Shown: positions 8,534-18,656 of the stretch, piece by piece
Position numbering within the stretch: position 1 is the first letter of the stretch
Layout of the letters: each line of letters begins with the position of its first letter
Notes under the pieces: model-generated
Database searches by the model: none
What the model was told of the DNA's origin: nothing
Seen by the model: only the letters and a program-made list of their open reading frames with translations
Translations under genes and position numbers: made by a program
From: Limosilactobacillus equigenerosi DSM 18793 = JCM 14505
GTDB taxonomy: Bacteria > Bacillota > Bacilli > Lactobacillales > Lactobacillaceae
DNA length: 64,000 nucleotides
Direction of reading: 5' to 3'
NCBI RefSeq assembly: GCF_001311375.1
Contig: NZ_BBAS01000001.1
Coordinates: 245,304-309,303, forward strand

Positions 8534-10444
8534 TTACCCCGCTTGTTGCGTCCGGTCAATTTCTGATTCGTCTAAGTTAAAGTGATCAATAAAGTACAGC
8601 TTGTACCAAACTAAGAACGTGTACACCGTCCATAACTTCCGCCGCCCATCGACTTTGCCGTTGTAATTATCATCGGCTAATTGCAATAGCTTGTCTTGAT
8701 CAAAGAATTCCTTTACGAAATCTTCGGCGAATAACGCCCGCACTTCTTGATAATACTTATCTTGCCGGAGCCATTCCCGAATTGGCACTGGGAAGCCCAT
8801 CTTAGGCCGGGTTGCCCATTCTTCTGGTAAATGCCGGTTCGCTGCCATCCGAAAGGCCCACTTAGTTCCCTTGTAGTTAAAGAGGTGCTTACTTGGCGTC
8901 TTCCGTGCCACATCCATCACTTTCCGGTCTAATAATGGCACCCGTAATTCCAGGGAGTTCGCCATACTCATCTTATCGGCCTTCAGTAAGATATCACCTG
9001 GCATCCATTGATGAACGTCCATGTATTGCTTCTTAGTAACTTCTTGTAAGTCCTTGTCAGCCACTTTCGCATAGATTGGATCCATAATATCACTGATACT
9101 TGGGCCTTGATCATAAGTTGGTGTTAATAAGTCAGCGGCTTCGGCTGGTGAGAAGATGTACGCTTGGCCAATGAAGTCTTCATTGGCTGGGGCTAACGCA
9201 TGATACAAATGGAGCCGTCCAGGGAAGTTTGGCGCATGCTTAAAGACCTTACTTAACGCATGCCGTTGCTTCATCGGGAGCTTCTTTAATTGATCAGCGA
9301 CCCACCGGATTGCTTTGGACTTCGTATTAAAGCCGTAGTCCGTGTAACCGGCAAATAATTCATCGGCCCCTTCTCCAGATAACATGGCCTTATAGCCGTT
9401 GTCACGGGCTAACTTAGACAAGAAGTATAGTGGCACCACCGATGGATTCGAATCAGGTTCATCCAAGTAGTATTGAATCAATGGAAAGGCATTAAAGGCT
9501 TCTTCATTCGTTAACTTCTTATCGGTATTCTTAATCCCTAATTTAGCTGCTAATTCCCGCGCTTCCTTGGTTTCATCGTAACCACTATCAAAACCAATTG
9601 AGAAGGTATTATCAGGCTTCATCATTGCTGCCACATAACTTGAGTCCACCCCAGCTGACAAGAATGATCCGACCTTAATTCCATCATCGGCAAAGGAGTG
9701 CGCCTTGACCGATTCATCAACGGCGGCTTCGATTTTATCGACCGCTTCACTGAAACTTTCGGCTTCCGGTTCAAAATCAACGTCCCAGTATTGGGTTAAC
9801 TTCAAATCCCCATCATGGTATTCAAAGTAATGACCTTCTGGCACCTTAAAGACGCCCTTAAAGAACGTTTCGCGGGTCGCTGGGTATTGGAACGTCATGT
9901 ATGGCTTTAAGGCCGCTTTATTTAATTCCAACTTAAAGGCCGGGTGATCTAAGAACGCTTTAACTTCCGAGCCAATTAAGAACGTGTCGCCCATTTGGGC
10001 ATAGTAAAGTGGCTTAATCCCAAAGTGATCACGCGCCCCAAACATCGTTTGTTCCTTAAAGTCCCAAATAATAAAGGCAAACATCCCGCGCAAGCGCTTA
10101 GCAATGTCGTTTCCCCATTCTTCGTAACCATGTAAGATTACTTCCGTGTCAGCACCAGTCTTAAACGTGTGACCAGCTTCAACTAACTTTTCGCGAAGCG
10201 CCTTAAAGTTATACACTTCTCCATTAAACATAATGGCTTTTGTGTCATCTTCGTTAAAAATTGGTTGGCGCCCACTCTTAACGTCGATAAAACTTAAGCG
10301 CCGAAAACCGAGCGCCACATGTTCATCAGTCACATAATTAGCGTCATCTGGTCCCCGGTGAATAATCCGTTTCATCATCGTTTGGATTTGGCTATCTTTT
10401 AACCGCACCGGATCATCATTTACAAATGATACAAATCCACACAT
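8534..10444 (-). CDS. asnB: Asparagine synthase-type amidotransferase, likely amidating peptidoglycan
   Basis: This 636-residue protein is a class II glutamine amidotransferase fused to a synthetase domain. MCGF gives the N-terminal Cys nucleophile after Met removal, RGPDD and FNGEVYN belong to the glutaminase domain, and SAGVDSSYVAA is the PP-loop SGGxDS variant that activates the acceptor carboxylate. By sequence alone it would be called AsnB. Its position between the D-Asp ligase and murE points to the AsnH role known in Lactococcus lactis, converting D-Asp of the cross-bridge to D-Asn (or amidating the stem peptide). That functional choice is inference from context. Confidence 0.9.
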   Translation of the reverse strand: MCGFVSFVNDDPVRLKDSQIQTMMKRIIHRGPDDANYVTDEHVALGFRRLSFIDVKSGRQPIFNEDDTKAIMFNGEVYNFKALREKLVEAGHTFKTGADTEVILHGYEEWGNDIAKRLRGMFAFIIWDFKEQTMFGARDHFGIKPLYYAQMGDTFLIGSEVKAFLDHPAFKLELNKAALKPYMTFQYPATRETFFKGVFKVPEGHYFEYHDGDLKLTQYWDVDFEPEAESFSEAVDKIEAAVDESVKAHSFADDGIKVGSFLSAGVDSSYVAAMMKPDNTFSIGFDSGYDETKEARELAAKLGIKNTDKKLTNEEAFNAFPLIQYYLDEPDSNPSVVPLYFLSKLARDNGYKAMLSGEGADELFAGYTDYGFNTKSKAIRWVADQLKKLPMKQRHALSKVFKHAPNFPGRLHLYHALAPANEDFIGQAYIFSPAEAADLLTPTYDQGPSISDIMDPIYAKVADKDLQEVTKKQYMDVHQWMPGDILLKADKMSMANSLELRVPLLDRKVMDVARKTPSKHLFNYKGTKWAFRMAANRHLPEEWATRPKMGFPVPIREWLRQDKYYQEVRALFAEDFVKEFFDQDKLLQLADDNYNGKVDGRRKLWTVYTFLVWYKLYFIDHFNLDESEIDRTQQAG

Positions 10445-10461
10445 TATTGTTTCTCCTTTGC

Positions 10462-11689
10462 TTAACGTTGGACAAAGAATTGTTTGTACTTAGCGTTCAT
10501 TAAATGGAAAGCATAATGCATTAAAGCCCGTTGCTTCCAACTATCCTGCTTATCAAAGGCCGTCGTGCCATACTGACCAGCCTTTAATAACTTAATTGCC
10601 CGCTGCTTGTATTCGTTATCCTTGGCGTACTTGTAGAAAATCTTCTTGGGCACACTTAACCATAATTGGTCCCCATCGGCGTATTCCGTTTCCGTAAATG
10701 GACGGTGATAAATTGCATCCTCAACCACGTACTTCGCTAAATTATATCCATTTAACGTACAGTAATAACTGCTCCGACCTTGCCGAAGATTAATTTCAAA
10801 GACCTTGTATTGACCGTCACGAACGTCATACTTCAAATCAAAGTCCGCAAAGCCAACATACTTAATGTCTTCTAAGAACTTCTTAATCGTTTGGTAAATT
10901 TGGTCATTTTTTTTCCGGTAAAATGACCATGTAATTCCCTACCGCTGATGGTTCCGGATCTTCTAATAACGGGTGGCCTAAACAAATCATCCGCACATTG
11001 TGATCACTATCGACATACGCATTCACCACCCGCATGTTGGAGTCATCACCTGGAATGAAATCTTGGCAAATCATATTGCCTTGATACCCCGCCGCATAAA
11101 TCTTCGGTAATAAGGCATCAAATTCTGCCCGTGTATCTAGAATAAAGGCTTTTTTCCGCCCTTCAAAATGAACATCCAACCAGGCAATACTGTCAGATGC
11201 TTTCAACGCCACAGGAAAATCAAACGGTAAGTCAATTGGTTCGCCACTTTCCACCATTTCCCGGGAAATCAGCTTCGTTTTCGGGTATGGTAACCCAAAT
11301 TCTTCAGCAGCTTCATAAAAGCCTTCTTTGTTGCCGAGCCGTTCGAATAAATCAGCCCCGACGTATGGAACCACAAACCATTGCTTTAATTCATCCAAAT
11401 GTTCAGAAATTAAATCGGTGTACCCATCCCCACATGAAAGTAATAGATACTTCTTGTTCGGATCCATCGTCTTAGCAAAGGCCGCTAACGTTTCGACAAA
11501 CCCAGGATTTTCATTAAACCCTGGCACAATCCGCACATCAACTAACTTCGTATAGCGCGTTGAGGCGAGTTTAGTCACCCCAAAGGCAATACTTTTAATG
11601 CCGTATGCTTCATAGAATGAGCGGGCCATTCCATAACAGTTAAAATCAGTCCCTAATAATACAGGCTGAAAGTCTACTTGTTCACTCAC
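10462..11689 (-). CDS. D-aspartate ligase, ATP-grasp (Aslfm-like), one frameshift
   Basis: The corrected protein is 408 residues of the ATP-grasp fold. It resembles the Enterococcus faecium D-aspartate ligase Aslfm in segments I recognise: LLGTDFNCYGMARSFYEAYG, PYPKTKLISREM, FEGRKKAF, DFIPGDDSNMRVVNAYVD, GHPLLEDP and FEINLRQGRSS. Such enzymes attach D-Asp to the lysine side chain of the peptidoglycan precursor. GTG 11689 follows AGGAGA at good spacing. An A run (minus strand; 10907-10914) is eight long where seven restores the frame through PEKNDQIYQTIKKFL. Downstream, with a 17-base gap, lies the amidotransferase gene and then murE. This predicts an L-Lys-D-Asp/D-Asn cross-bridge. Confidence 0.88.
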
Positions 11690-11704
11690 AATCTTTCTCC
11701 TATC

Positions 11705-11755
11705 TCAAATCATGATTTGAAACATATTCCGTTTAATCATACCATTTTAAGGCTT
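11705..11755 (-). promoter_or_regulatory. Palindrome and promoter region of the cross-bridge operon
   Basis: A perfect 16-base palindrome TCAAATCATGATTTGA (11705-11720) lies 15 bases upstream of the ligase start. A TATGAT -10-like box on the minus strand at about 11738-11743 lies just upstream of it. The palindrome would be at or after the transcription start, a typical repressor operator position. Confidence 0.5.
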
Positions 11756-11768
11756 TAAATACACTTGA

Positions 11769-13672
11769 TTATTTCAGTTTCCCTTGGCGTAAGTAAACAC
11801 TTAAAATCGCAATATCAGCTGGGTTAACCCCACTAATCCGACTCGCTTGGGCTAAGGTTTCGGGTTGGAACTTCATTAACTTTTGACGCCCTTCCGTTGC
11901 TAGGCCATCAATCTTAGTGTAATCAATGTCGGCTGGAATCCGCTTAGCTTCCATCCGCTTAATCCGTTCAATCCGCGCTTGTTCCTTCTTAATGTAACCA
12001 GCATATTTAGTTTGAATTTCAACTTGTTCAATTTCATACCGATTTAACGGTTCCTCTAATGCCGGAATAAATTGCAATAAGGATTGGTAATCAACATATG
12101 GCCGCCGTAATAGTTCTTCGGCCGAAACCGAATCTTTTAAGGCCTTATCGCCATTGGCTTTCACAAACGTATCAATCGCATTGCCCGGTTTAATGCGAGT
12201 ATGTTGCAGGCGGTCAATTTCCGCGGCTACTCGAGCAGCTTTGCGTTCAACCTTCGCATACCGCTCATCGCTGACCAAGCCAATCCGGTGTCCATACTGC
12301 ATTAAGCGTAAGTCCGCATTATCATGCCGCACTAACAACCGGTATTCAGCTCGACTAGTTAAAAGACGGTATGGTTCCTTCGTCCCTTTGGTAACTAAAT
12401 CGTCAATCATCACCCCAATGTAGGATTCCGAACGCTTCAAAACAAGTGGGTCTTTCCCTTGAATCTTCAACGCGGCATTAATTCCGGCCATCAATCCTTG
12501 TCCGGCCGCTTCTTCATAACCAGACGTCCCATTGGTTTGCCCAGCAGTATACAGACCTTGAATTAACTTCGTTTCTAACGTTGGTCGTAATTGATATGGC
12601 GCGACCACATCATATTCAATCGCATACCCGGGCCGCATTAATTCAGCGTGTTCTAACCCCTTAACCGAATGAATCATTTGTTGTTGAATTTCTTCTGGCA
12701 TCGATGTTGATAACCCGTCTAAATAGAATTCATCTGTGTCACGGCCTTCTGGTTCTAGAAAGACTTGGTGACGATCCTTATCGGCAAACCGCACAATCTT
12801 ATCTTCAATTGATGGACAATACCGTGGCCCAACCCCTTCAATCATTCCGGAGAATAGCGGCGCCCGATCAAGATTATCCCGCAAGATTTGATGCGTGGTT
12901 GGGTTCGTGTACGTGAGCCAACTTGAAATTTGGTCGGATAATGGCAAGTAGTCACTATCTGGCGTATCAAAACTAAAGTGGTTTGGTTCCAAATTCCCCG
13001 GTTGTTCTTCCGTGACACTGTAATCAATCGTATTTCCATTTACCCGGGGTGGCGTTCCCGTCTTAAACCGTTGAATATCAAACCCATAATCCTTTAACGA
13101 GGCGGTTAATTTCATCGCTGCTTGCGAATTGTTAGGCCCCGATTCGTATTGGAGTTCCCCAATAATAATCTTCCCGCGGGCCGCCGTTCCGACCGTTAAA
13201 ATCACCGCCTTGGCGTGATAACGAGCCCCGGTGCTCGTAATTACCCCTTTTACGACCCCATCTTCAACGATTAATTCATCGACCATTCCTTGGCGCAAAG
13301 TTAAGTTTGGTGTTTGTTCAATCGTATACTTCATTTGCCGATGGTACGCATGCTTGTCGCTTGCGCCCGGAGTGCTCGGACCGCGGGACCTTTCCCGGTA
13401 TTTAACATCCGCATTTGAATGTACGTGGCATCAATATTGTGCCCCATTTGGCCCCCTAAGGCATCGATTTCGCGAACGACGACCCCCTTGGCTGGTCCCC
13501 CTAAGGATGGGTTACATGGCATAAAAGCCACCATTTCAAGGTTAATTGTAATTAAAAGCGTCTTTTGGCCCATCCGTGCAGCTGCTAAGGCCGCTTCACT
13601 CCCCGCATGGCCGGCACCAACGACAATCACATCATAACTTGGCGCATCGTATTGAATCACTGTTGGTTCCAT
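11769..13672 (-). CDS. mnmG: tRNA uridine-5-carboxymethylaminomethyl modification enzyme MnmG, one frameshift
   Basis: The FAD-dependent enzyme works with MnmE to modify the wobble uridine of several tRNAs. The N-terminal dinucleotide-binding motif [19 protein letters not shown], the signature [13 protein letters not shown], and [12 protein letters not shown] are present. One G is missing near 13358, so [14 protein letters not shown] replaces the expected [18 protein letters not shown] and the frame breaks. Corrected length is 634 residues, as usual. It follows mnmE in the gene order, with the mnmG start 9 bases after the mnmE gene end in transcription terms reversed (mnmE is upstream). The C-terminus [14 protein letters not shown] is complete. 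Confidence 0.93.
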
Positions 13673-13681
13673 GGTTTCCTC

Positions 13682-15070
13682 CTACTTCCCTAAACAGAAT
13701 TGACTAAATAATTGATCTAATAATTCATCTTGGTAACTATCACCCGTAATTTCACCGAGTAAATTCCAAGCGGTCGTCATATCAATTTGGACTAAATCGA
13801 CCGGCAAGCCATCATTTAACCCAGCTAACACATCCCCAAGCGCTTGCTCGGCTTGGGTTAATAAACTAATATGCCGGGCATTCGTAATTAACACATCATT
13901 ATGATGCGCTTCAATCCCTTCGTTAAAGAACCGGTGGCTAATTGCGGCGCCGAGTTCTTGCATCCCCGATTGATTGGCAATTGACGTCTTAATAATTACA
14001 TCATCACCAACTAGCTGCTTTAATTCCGCTAAATCTAGGGCCGTTGGCAGGTCGGTTTTATTTAAAATTACCATCCGCGCTAAGCCCTTGGTTAACTCAA
14101 TTAAGTCCTTGTCTTCCGCTGATAAGGGCCGAGATTGATCAATTAACAGTAGAATCAAATCGGCCGTTTTAATGGCCTGGCGACTCCGTTCAACCCCGAT
14201 TTTTTCCACTTGATCATCCGTATGACGAATTCCGGCGGTATCAATTAATTTTAACGGCACCCCTTCCACATTGACATATTCTTCAATCACATCTCGCGTC
14301 GTCCCAGCTACGTTGGTGACAATCGCTTTATCTTCATGTAACAGGGTATTTAACAAACTCGACTTACCAACATTCGGCCGCCCAATGATTGCTGTTGCCA
14401 AGCCGTCCCGTAAGACTTTCCCTTGCCGGGCGGTTTTTAACAGGCCTTGAATATGTTGTTGTAAATCCGTCGCTTTTTCGCGTAATAATTGGCTCGTCAT
14501 TTCTTCGACCGCATCATATTCCGGATAATCAATATTCACTTCGACTTGGGCTAAGACGTCCAAAATATCTTGCCGGAATTGCCGAATTAAGTTTGATAAA
14601 TCCCCGTTCAATTGATGCATCGCCACATCCATTGATTTATCAGTTTTGGCCCGAATTAAGTCCATCACGGCTTCGGCCTGGGATAAATCAAGGCGCCCAT
14701 TTAAAAAGGCCCGTTTCGTAAATTCACCCGGTTCCGCTAAGCGCGCCCCATGCGTTAACACTAACTGTAAAATCCGATTCGTGGCCACGAGCCCGCCGTG
14801 ACAGTTAATTTCCACGACGTCTTCTTTGGTGTAAGTTTTCGGCGCGCGCATCACTGAGACCATCACTTCATCCGCTACTTGGTGATCAGTTGGATTGATA
14901 ATATGCCCATAATTAATCGTATGGGTAGCAACCTGCGTTAAATCTTTGCCCTTAAATAATGGATTAACGACTGTTAAAGCATCCTCACCACTCACCCGAA
15001 TGATTGAAATCCCACCTTCGCCAATTGGCGTCGAAATCGCGGCGATTGTATCTTGATCCGTATTAATCAT
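13682..15070 (-). CDS. mnmE: tRNA modification GTPase MnmE
   Basis: The 462-residue GTPase partners MnmG in making cmnm5U34. The N-terminal folate-binding domain carries [22 protein letters not shown]; the G domain has [12 protein letters not shown] (G1), GTTRD (G2), DTAG (G3), NKTD (G4); and the C-terminal FCLGK supplies the conserved CxGK cysteine. The frame is intact. mnmE-mnmG form an operon with nine bases between them. The jag gene that commonly lies between yidC and mnmE is not present in the 140 bases before mnmE. Confidence 0.97.
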   Translation of the reverse strand: MINTDQDTIAAISTPIGEGGISIIRVSGEDALTVVNPLFKGKDLTQVATHTINYGHIINPTDHQVADEVMVSVMRAPKTYTKEDVVEINCHGGLVATNRILQLVLTHGARLAEPGEFTKRAFLNGRLDLSQAEAVMDLIRAKTDKSMDVAMHQLNGDLSNLIRQFRQDILDVLAQVEVNIDYPEYDAVEEMTSQLLREKATDLQQHIQGLLKTARQGKVLRDGLATAIIGRPNVGKSSLLNTLLHEDKAIVTNVAGTTRDVIEEYVNVEGVPLKLIDTAGIRHTDDQVEKIGVERSRQAIKTADLILLLIDQSRPLSAEDKDLIELTKGLARMVILNKTDLPTALDLAELKQLVGDDVIIKTSIANQSGMQELGAAISHRFFNEGIEAHHNDVLITNARHISLLTQAEQALGDVLAGLNDGLPVDLVQIDMTTAWNLLGEITGDSYQDELLDQLFSQFCLGK

Positions 15071-15191
15071 CGTCTGTGCTTCCTTTCAATTGCTATTCAA
15101 TAAAAAAGCGCAAAGCCACCCTTATCACTTAAAGAATGGTCAAAGCACTTTCACTACTCTAACAACTATGTTTAATTACTTCGTATTTTAA

Positions 15192-15207
15192 AAGTGGGAA
15201 CCCACTT
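15192..15207 (-). terminator. Possible terminator after yidC
   Basis: AAGTGGGAACCCACTT is a short perfect palindrome; on the minus strand it is followed by TTTTAAAAT. The rest of 15071-15190 holds only the mnmE ribosome binding region and AT-rich sequence. Confidence 0.5.
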
Positions 15208-15212
15208 GTCAA

Positions 15213-16047
15213 TTATTTCCGCTTGCCCCGGTAAGCTTGGCGTTTAGCCTTGGCTAATTTCCGTTGCCGGGCCTTTTCAGCGCGTTGCTTTGCTTCCCGT
15301 TCCTTCCGTAGTTTAAATGGATTTTGTAACAGCAAGACTTGCCCCACTTGGAAGGCATTGGAAACAACCCAATATAACGTAATGGCGGATGTAAATTGCA
15401 ACGCCATAATAAAGATAAAAATCGGCATAATATACGTCATCGAAGTCGACATTGGGTTCTTTTCCGGCATTGATGCCATGGCGAGCCATGAACTAATAAA
15501 CGTAAAGAGCGCCGCCAAAATTGGCAAAATTAAGTACGGATCAGTTGACCCTAATTGAACCCATAAAAATGACCCTGACCGTAAGACATTCGTCCGCCAA
15601 ATAGCTTGATACAACGCCCACATAACTGGCAATTGCACTAACAATGGCAACAAGGATGCAAATGGATTGACCCCTGCTTCTTTATAGAGGCGTTGTTGTT
15701 CCATTTGTAACTTTTGCATCGTTTCGCGATCACGCGTGGAATACTTTTGTTGTAATTCCTTTAGCTTTGGGGCTAATTCTTGCGTCTTTAGCATTGACTT
15801 CGTTTGGTAATACATCAATGGCAAGATGATAATCCGAATCAAAATCGTAAAGATAATGATCCCCATTCCGTAACCACCAAAATGCTTAGAGAGCCAAATA
15901 ATAAATTGCGAACAATTATAAACAATATAATGATCCCAAATCCCGGTACTATGACTATTAATTGGTTGATTTGAACACGCGGCTAAAATCATTACCAAAC
16001 CGAAGACGCTGACTAAACTCGTAATTTTTTTTCAATTGCTTGCTCAC
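15213..16047 (-). CDS. yidC: Membrane protein insertase YidC/SpoIIIJ, lipoprotein form, one frameshift
   Basis: The insertase integrates membrane proteins with or without SecYEG. The corrected 277-residue protein begins at GTG 16047, one base after the rnpA stop. It has a lipoprotein signal ending LAACSNQ. The indel is an 8-base T run (16025-16032) that should be 7; correction joins MSKQLKKITSLVSVFG to MILAAC. Five hydrophobic segments follow, with the conserved Arg in ILIRIIILPLMYYQTKSM and the PVMWALYQAI and ITLYWVVSNAFQ regions. The tail is strongly basic (RKLAKAKRQAYRGKRK), fitting contact with ribosomes. Confidence 0.93.
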
Positions 16048-16048
16048 G

Positions 16049-16405
16049 TTAATCCTCACTTTGTTTCTCTTCAATTAGTTCCGCTAATTTTAAAACATGA
16101 ACCAAATTGCGCCGAATTTCAGCCATCGATAACCCCTTGGCACTTGGCCGGGCAATCACTAAAAAGTCGACGTCCGCTTTTAATTGGGGTTTTAATTCTA
16201 ATAAGGTTTGCCGGATTCGGCGTTTCACCCAGCCCCGTTCAACGGCATTCCCAATCTTTTTTCCCACCGAAATCCCAACACGAAAATGGGCTTGGCCGGG
16301 TTTGGCTAATTGATACACCACAAACTTGTGATTAGCAACCGATTGATGTTGCTCGAAGACACGTTGGAATTCCTGTTCTTTTTTTACTCGAAATGATTTT
16401 CGCAT
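16049..16405 (-). CDS. rnpA: Ribonuclease P protein component
   Basis: The 118-residue basic protein binds the RNase P RNA and matures tRNA 5' ends. [19 protein letters not shown] at the start, the central [26 protein letters not shown] (the RNR-type RNA-binding helix) and [12 protein letters not shown] are diagnostic. It lies after rpmH, separated by an attenuator-like hairpin, and directly before yidC. Confidence 0.97.
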   Translation of the reverse strand: MRKSFRVKKEQEFQRVFEQHQSVANHKFVVYQLAKPGQAHFRVGISVGKKIGNAVERGWVKRRIRQTLLELKPQLKADVDFLVIARPSAKGLSMAEIRRNLVHVLKLAELIEEKQSED

Positions 16406-16428
16406 GAACGACTCCGCTCCTTAAAACT

Positions 16429-16488
16429 AAAAAAAGGGCGAGCAACGACAACTACATCAAATGCAGTGGACGGTTGCCCTGCCCCTTT
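16429..16488 (-). terminator. Attenuator-like terminator between rpmH and rnpA
   Basis: GGGCGAGCAAC (16436-16446) pairs with GGTTGCCCTGCCC (16472-16484); on the minus strand a run of seven T follows the stem. It would reduce readthrough from the highly expressed rpmH into rnpA-yidC. Confidence 0.7.
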
Positions 16489-16520
16489 TAACCATTAAAT
16501 ATGGATCGCTTTAACTTATC

Positions 16521-16655
16521 TTATGCAGATAATACCTTACGACCCTTTTGACGACGACGAGCTAATACCTTACGGCCATTGCTAGTGCTCATCCGTGCGC
16601 GGAAACCGTGAACACGTGCACGGTGACGCTTCTTTGGTTGAAATGTGCGCTTCAT
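16521..16655 (-). CDS. rpmH: 50S ribosomal protein L34
   Basis: This is the 44-residue L34, reading [19 protein letters not shown] then [14 protein letters not shown] and ending [15 protein letters not shown] lies 9 bases before the ATG. It is too short for a standard long-ORF scan, but the sequence and position beside dnaA are unmistakable. Confidence 0.97.
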   Translation of the reverse strand: MKRTFQPKKRHRARVHGFRARMSTSNGRKVLARRRQKGRKVLSA

Positions 16656-16729
16656 TTACTTGCACCTCCTTAGCAATTCAGTTTTGATTTCATGGTCTAA
16701 AAAGACGATCTCTTTAAACATACTTCGGT

Positions 16730-16770
16730 AGTATACCATACTTTTTATGCTTTTGACCAATTGATTTCAA
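16730..16770 (-). promoter_or_regulatory. rpmH promoter
   Basis: On the minus strand an extended -10, TGGTATACT, has its TATACT at 16730-16735, about 75 bases before the rpmH start. A TTGGTC about 19 bases upstream is the likely but imperfect -35. Confidence 0.6.
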
Positions 16771-16799
16771 ATTTATCAAATTTTAAATTTTTAGTTTTC

Positions 16800-17110
16800 C
16801 ACATTTTTATACACAGCGTTGTGTATAGTTTACTTCTCCAAAAGAGCGTCCACAGCTTGTCCCAGTAGCTATCCACAAATACACACCCCAGGGATAAAGT
16901 TATCCACAAGCTTGTTAATAATTATTCAAAAGCCTTAATATATCAGCATTCTAAGCCTGTGGATATTCACAGTTCTTTTGTGGATAACTAGAGATATGCT
17001 TAATTTTTGTCGTTTTTACACATCCCTGGGGATAAATTACACACTATGTGGTGGATAATTATTTTTTATTTTTGCTTTGCTGTGGAAAACTTCAAAAACT
17101 AATGATAAAC
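16800..17110. other. oriC: Replication origin, upstream DnaA-box cluster (oriC part 1)
   Basis: The rpmH-dnaA intergenic region holds several DnaA boxes (consensus TTATCCACA): a perfect one at 16900-16908, a perfect reverse one at 16979-16987, and near matches at 16869-16877, 16959-16967 and around 17049-17058. A palindrome TATACACA-GCGT-TGTGTATA lies at 16808-16827. AT-rich sequence follows at 17055-17110. Strand bias of genes changes here, minus to the left and plus to the right, as expected for an origin. Confidence 0.9.
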
Positions 17111-17150
17111 TTATAGTCTGAAATCTACAAGTGACAAGGAGGAAACCATT

Positions 17151-18487
17151 TTGACTGAGCTCGATTCTCTCTGGGAAACGATCCAAAATCAATTGCGTGC
17201 ATCCACTCAAGAGCGGACTTACACCAATTTAATTGCTCCGGCAAAAGCTGTTTCGCTTGCCAATAACCGATTGGTTATCGAATTCCCCTTCGAAAATCAA
17301 ATTGATTTTTGGCAATCTAATTCCCAAATTACAGAACAAATTCGCCAAATTTGTTTTACCCAAACTGGCCAACATGTGGAACCAATCTATGTTTTGGCAA
17401 ATTCAACTAGTGGTCTAACACCAACGATGACCCCACCACCAACGTTAGCTGGCAGTGGGATGAGTCCGGAAACCCCATTAAATCCTGAATATACCTTCGC
17501 CAACTTTATCCAAGGTCGTAGTAATCAAATGGCCTACGCTCGGCATTCGGGGCCTCGGAACAACCGGGGGTTTTATACAATCCCTTACTAATTTATGGTG
17601 GCGTAGGACTAGGAAAAACCCACTTGATGCAAGCAATTGCCAATAAAATGTTAGAACGTAATCCGAACGCACGGATTAAATATGTGACCAGTGAAACGTT
17701 CGTGAATGACTACGTTAATTCCATTCGGCGGGGGAGTCAGGAACAATTCCGGAATGAATACCGGAATCTCGATGCCTTACTCGTTGATGATATTCAATTC
17801 TTTGCGTCCAAGGACGAAACGCAATTAGAATTCTTCAATACTTTTAATGCTTTACATGACAACAATAAGCAAATTGTCTTAACTGCTGATCAAAATCCGA
17901 AACAAATTCCCAATTTAACGGAACGGCTGGTGTCACGCTTCGTTTGGGGGGTTCCAGTTGAAATTACCTCCCCCGGTACCGAAACGCGAATTGCCATTTT
18001 ACAAAGTAAAGCCGAGGAAGAACACATGGAAGTTCCCAATGAGGTTCTCGAATTAATTGCTTCCAAGGTTAATACCAACGTCCGGGAACTTGAAGGCGCC
18101 TTGATGCGGGTGCGGGTCTTTGCCGACTTAAATCACCAACCAATGACGCCGCAAATTGCGGCCGAAGCCTTACAAGGCATGGGATTTGCTGATAATACGC
18201 CCGCCTTGACGATTGACTTAATCCAAAAGGAAGTTGCCCAATTCTTTAACATTAATCAAAGTGACATCTTAGGCAAGAAGCGGTCCAAGAATATTGTGGT
18301 GCCACGCCAAATTGCGATGTTCTTATCCCGTGAATTAACTGATAATTCCTTACCAAAAATTGGGAGTGAGTTTGGGGGCAAGGATCATACCACGGTCATG
18401 CATGCGATTGAAAAAATTGAGGCCAATTTAAAAACGGACGAAAAATTAAATCGTGATTTACAACAATTACGGCAACGAATGCAATAA
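17151..18487 (+). CDS. dnaA: Chromosomal replication initiator DnaA, one frameshift
   Basis: DnaA binds the boxes in oriC and opens the duplex. The start is TTG 17151, with AAGGAGG seven to eight bases upstream. Domain I (LDSLWETIQNQL) and the linker lead into the AAA+ core with Walker A GGVGLGKTHLM, Walker B ALLVDDIQF and the RLVSRFVWG sensor region. Domain IV ends with GGKDHTTVMHAIEKIE, the DnaA-box-binding signature. One T is missing after 17540, replacing the expected NQMAYASAFGASEQPG by a run of wrong residues and a stop at 17591. Corrected length is 445 residues, normal for the family. Confidence 0.95.
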
Positions 18488-18522
18488 ACCTCCTTGTGGA
18501 AAAATGTTAATTATGCCCAACT

Positions 18523-18640
18523 TTATCCACAACGTTATCCACATTGTGCAAAACTTGAATTAACAACTCTAATTTCAGTTATCCACAATGTCCACATGGC
18601 CTACTACTACTACTAACTTTTTATAATATATTTATATAAA
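18523..18640 (+). other. oriC: Replication origin, unwinding region with DnaA-trios (oriC part 2)
   Basis: The dnaA-dnaN gap contains three perfect TTATCCACA boxes in one orientation (18523-18531, 18535-18543, 18579-18587). A short GC-rich stretch CCACATGGCC follows, then five consecutive trinucleotides TAC TAC TAC TAC TAA (18602-18616) and a run of A/T (18618-18640). This order (boxes, GC-rich segment, DnaA-trios, AT-rich DUE) is the basal unwinding module described in Bacillus subtilis. Confidence 0.88.
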
Positions 18641-18656
18641 CAAGGAGACTCCAAAG

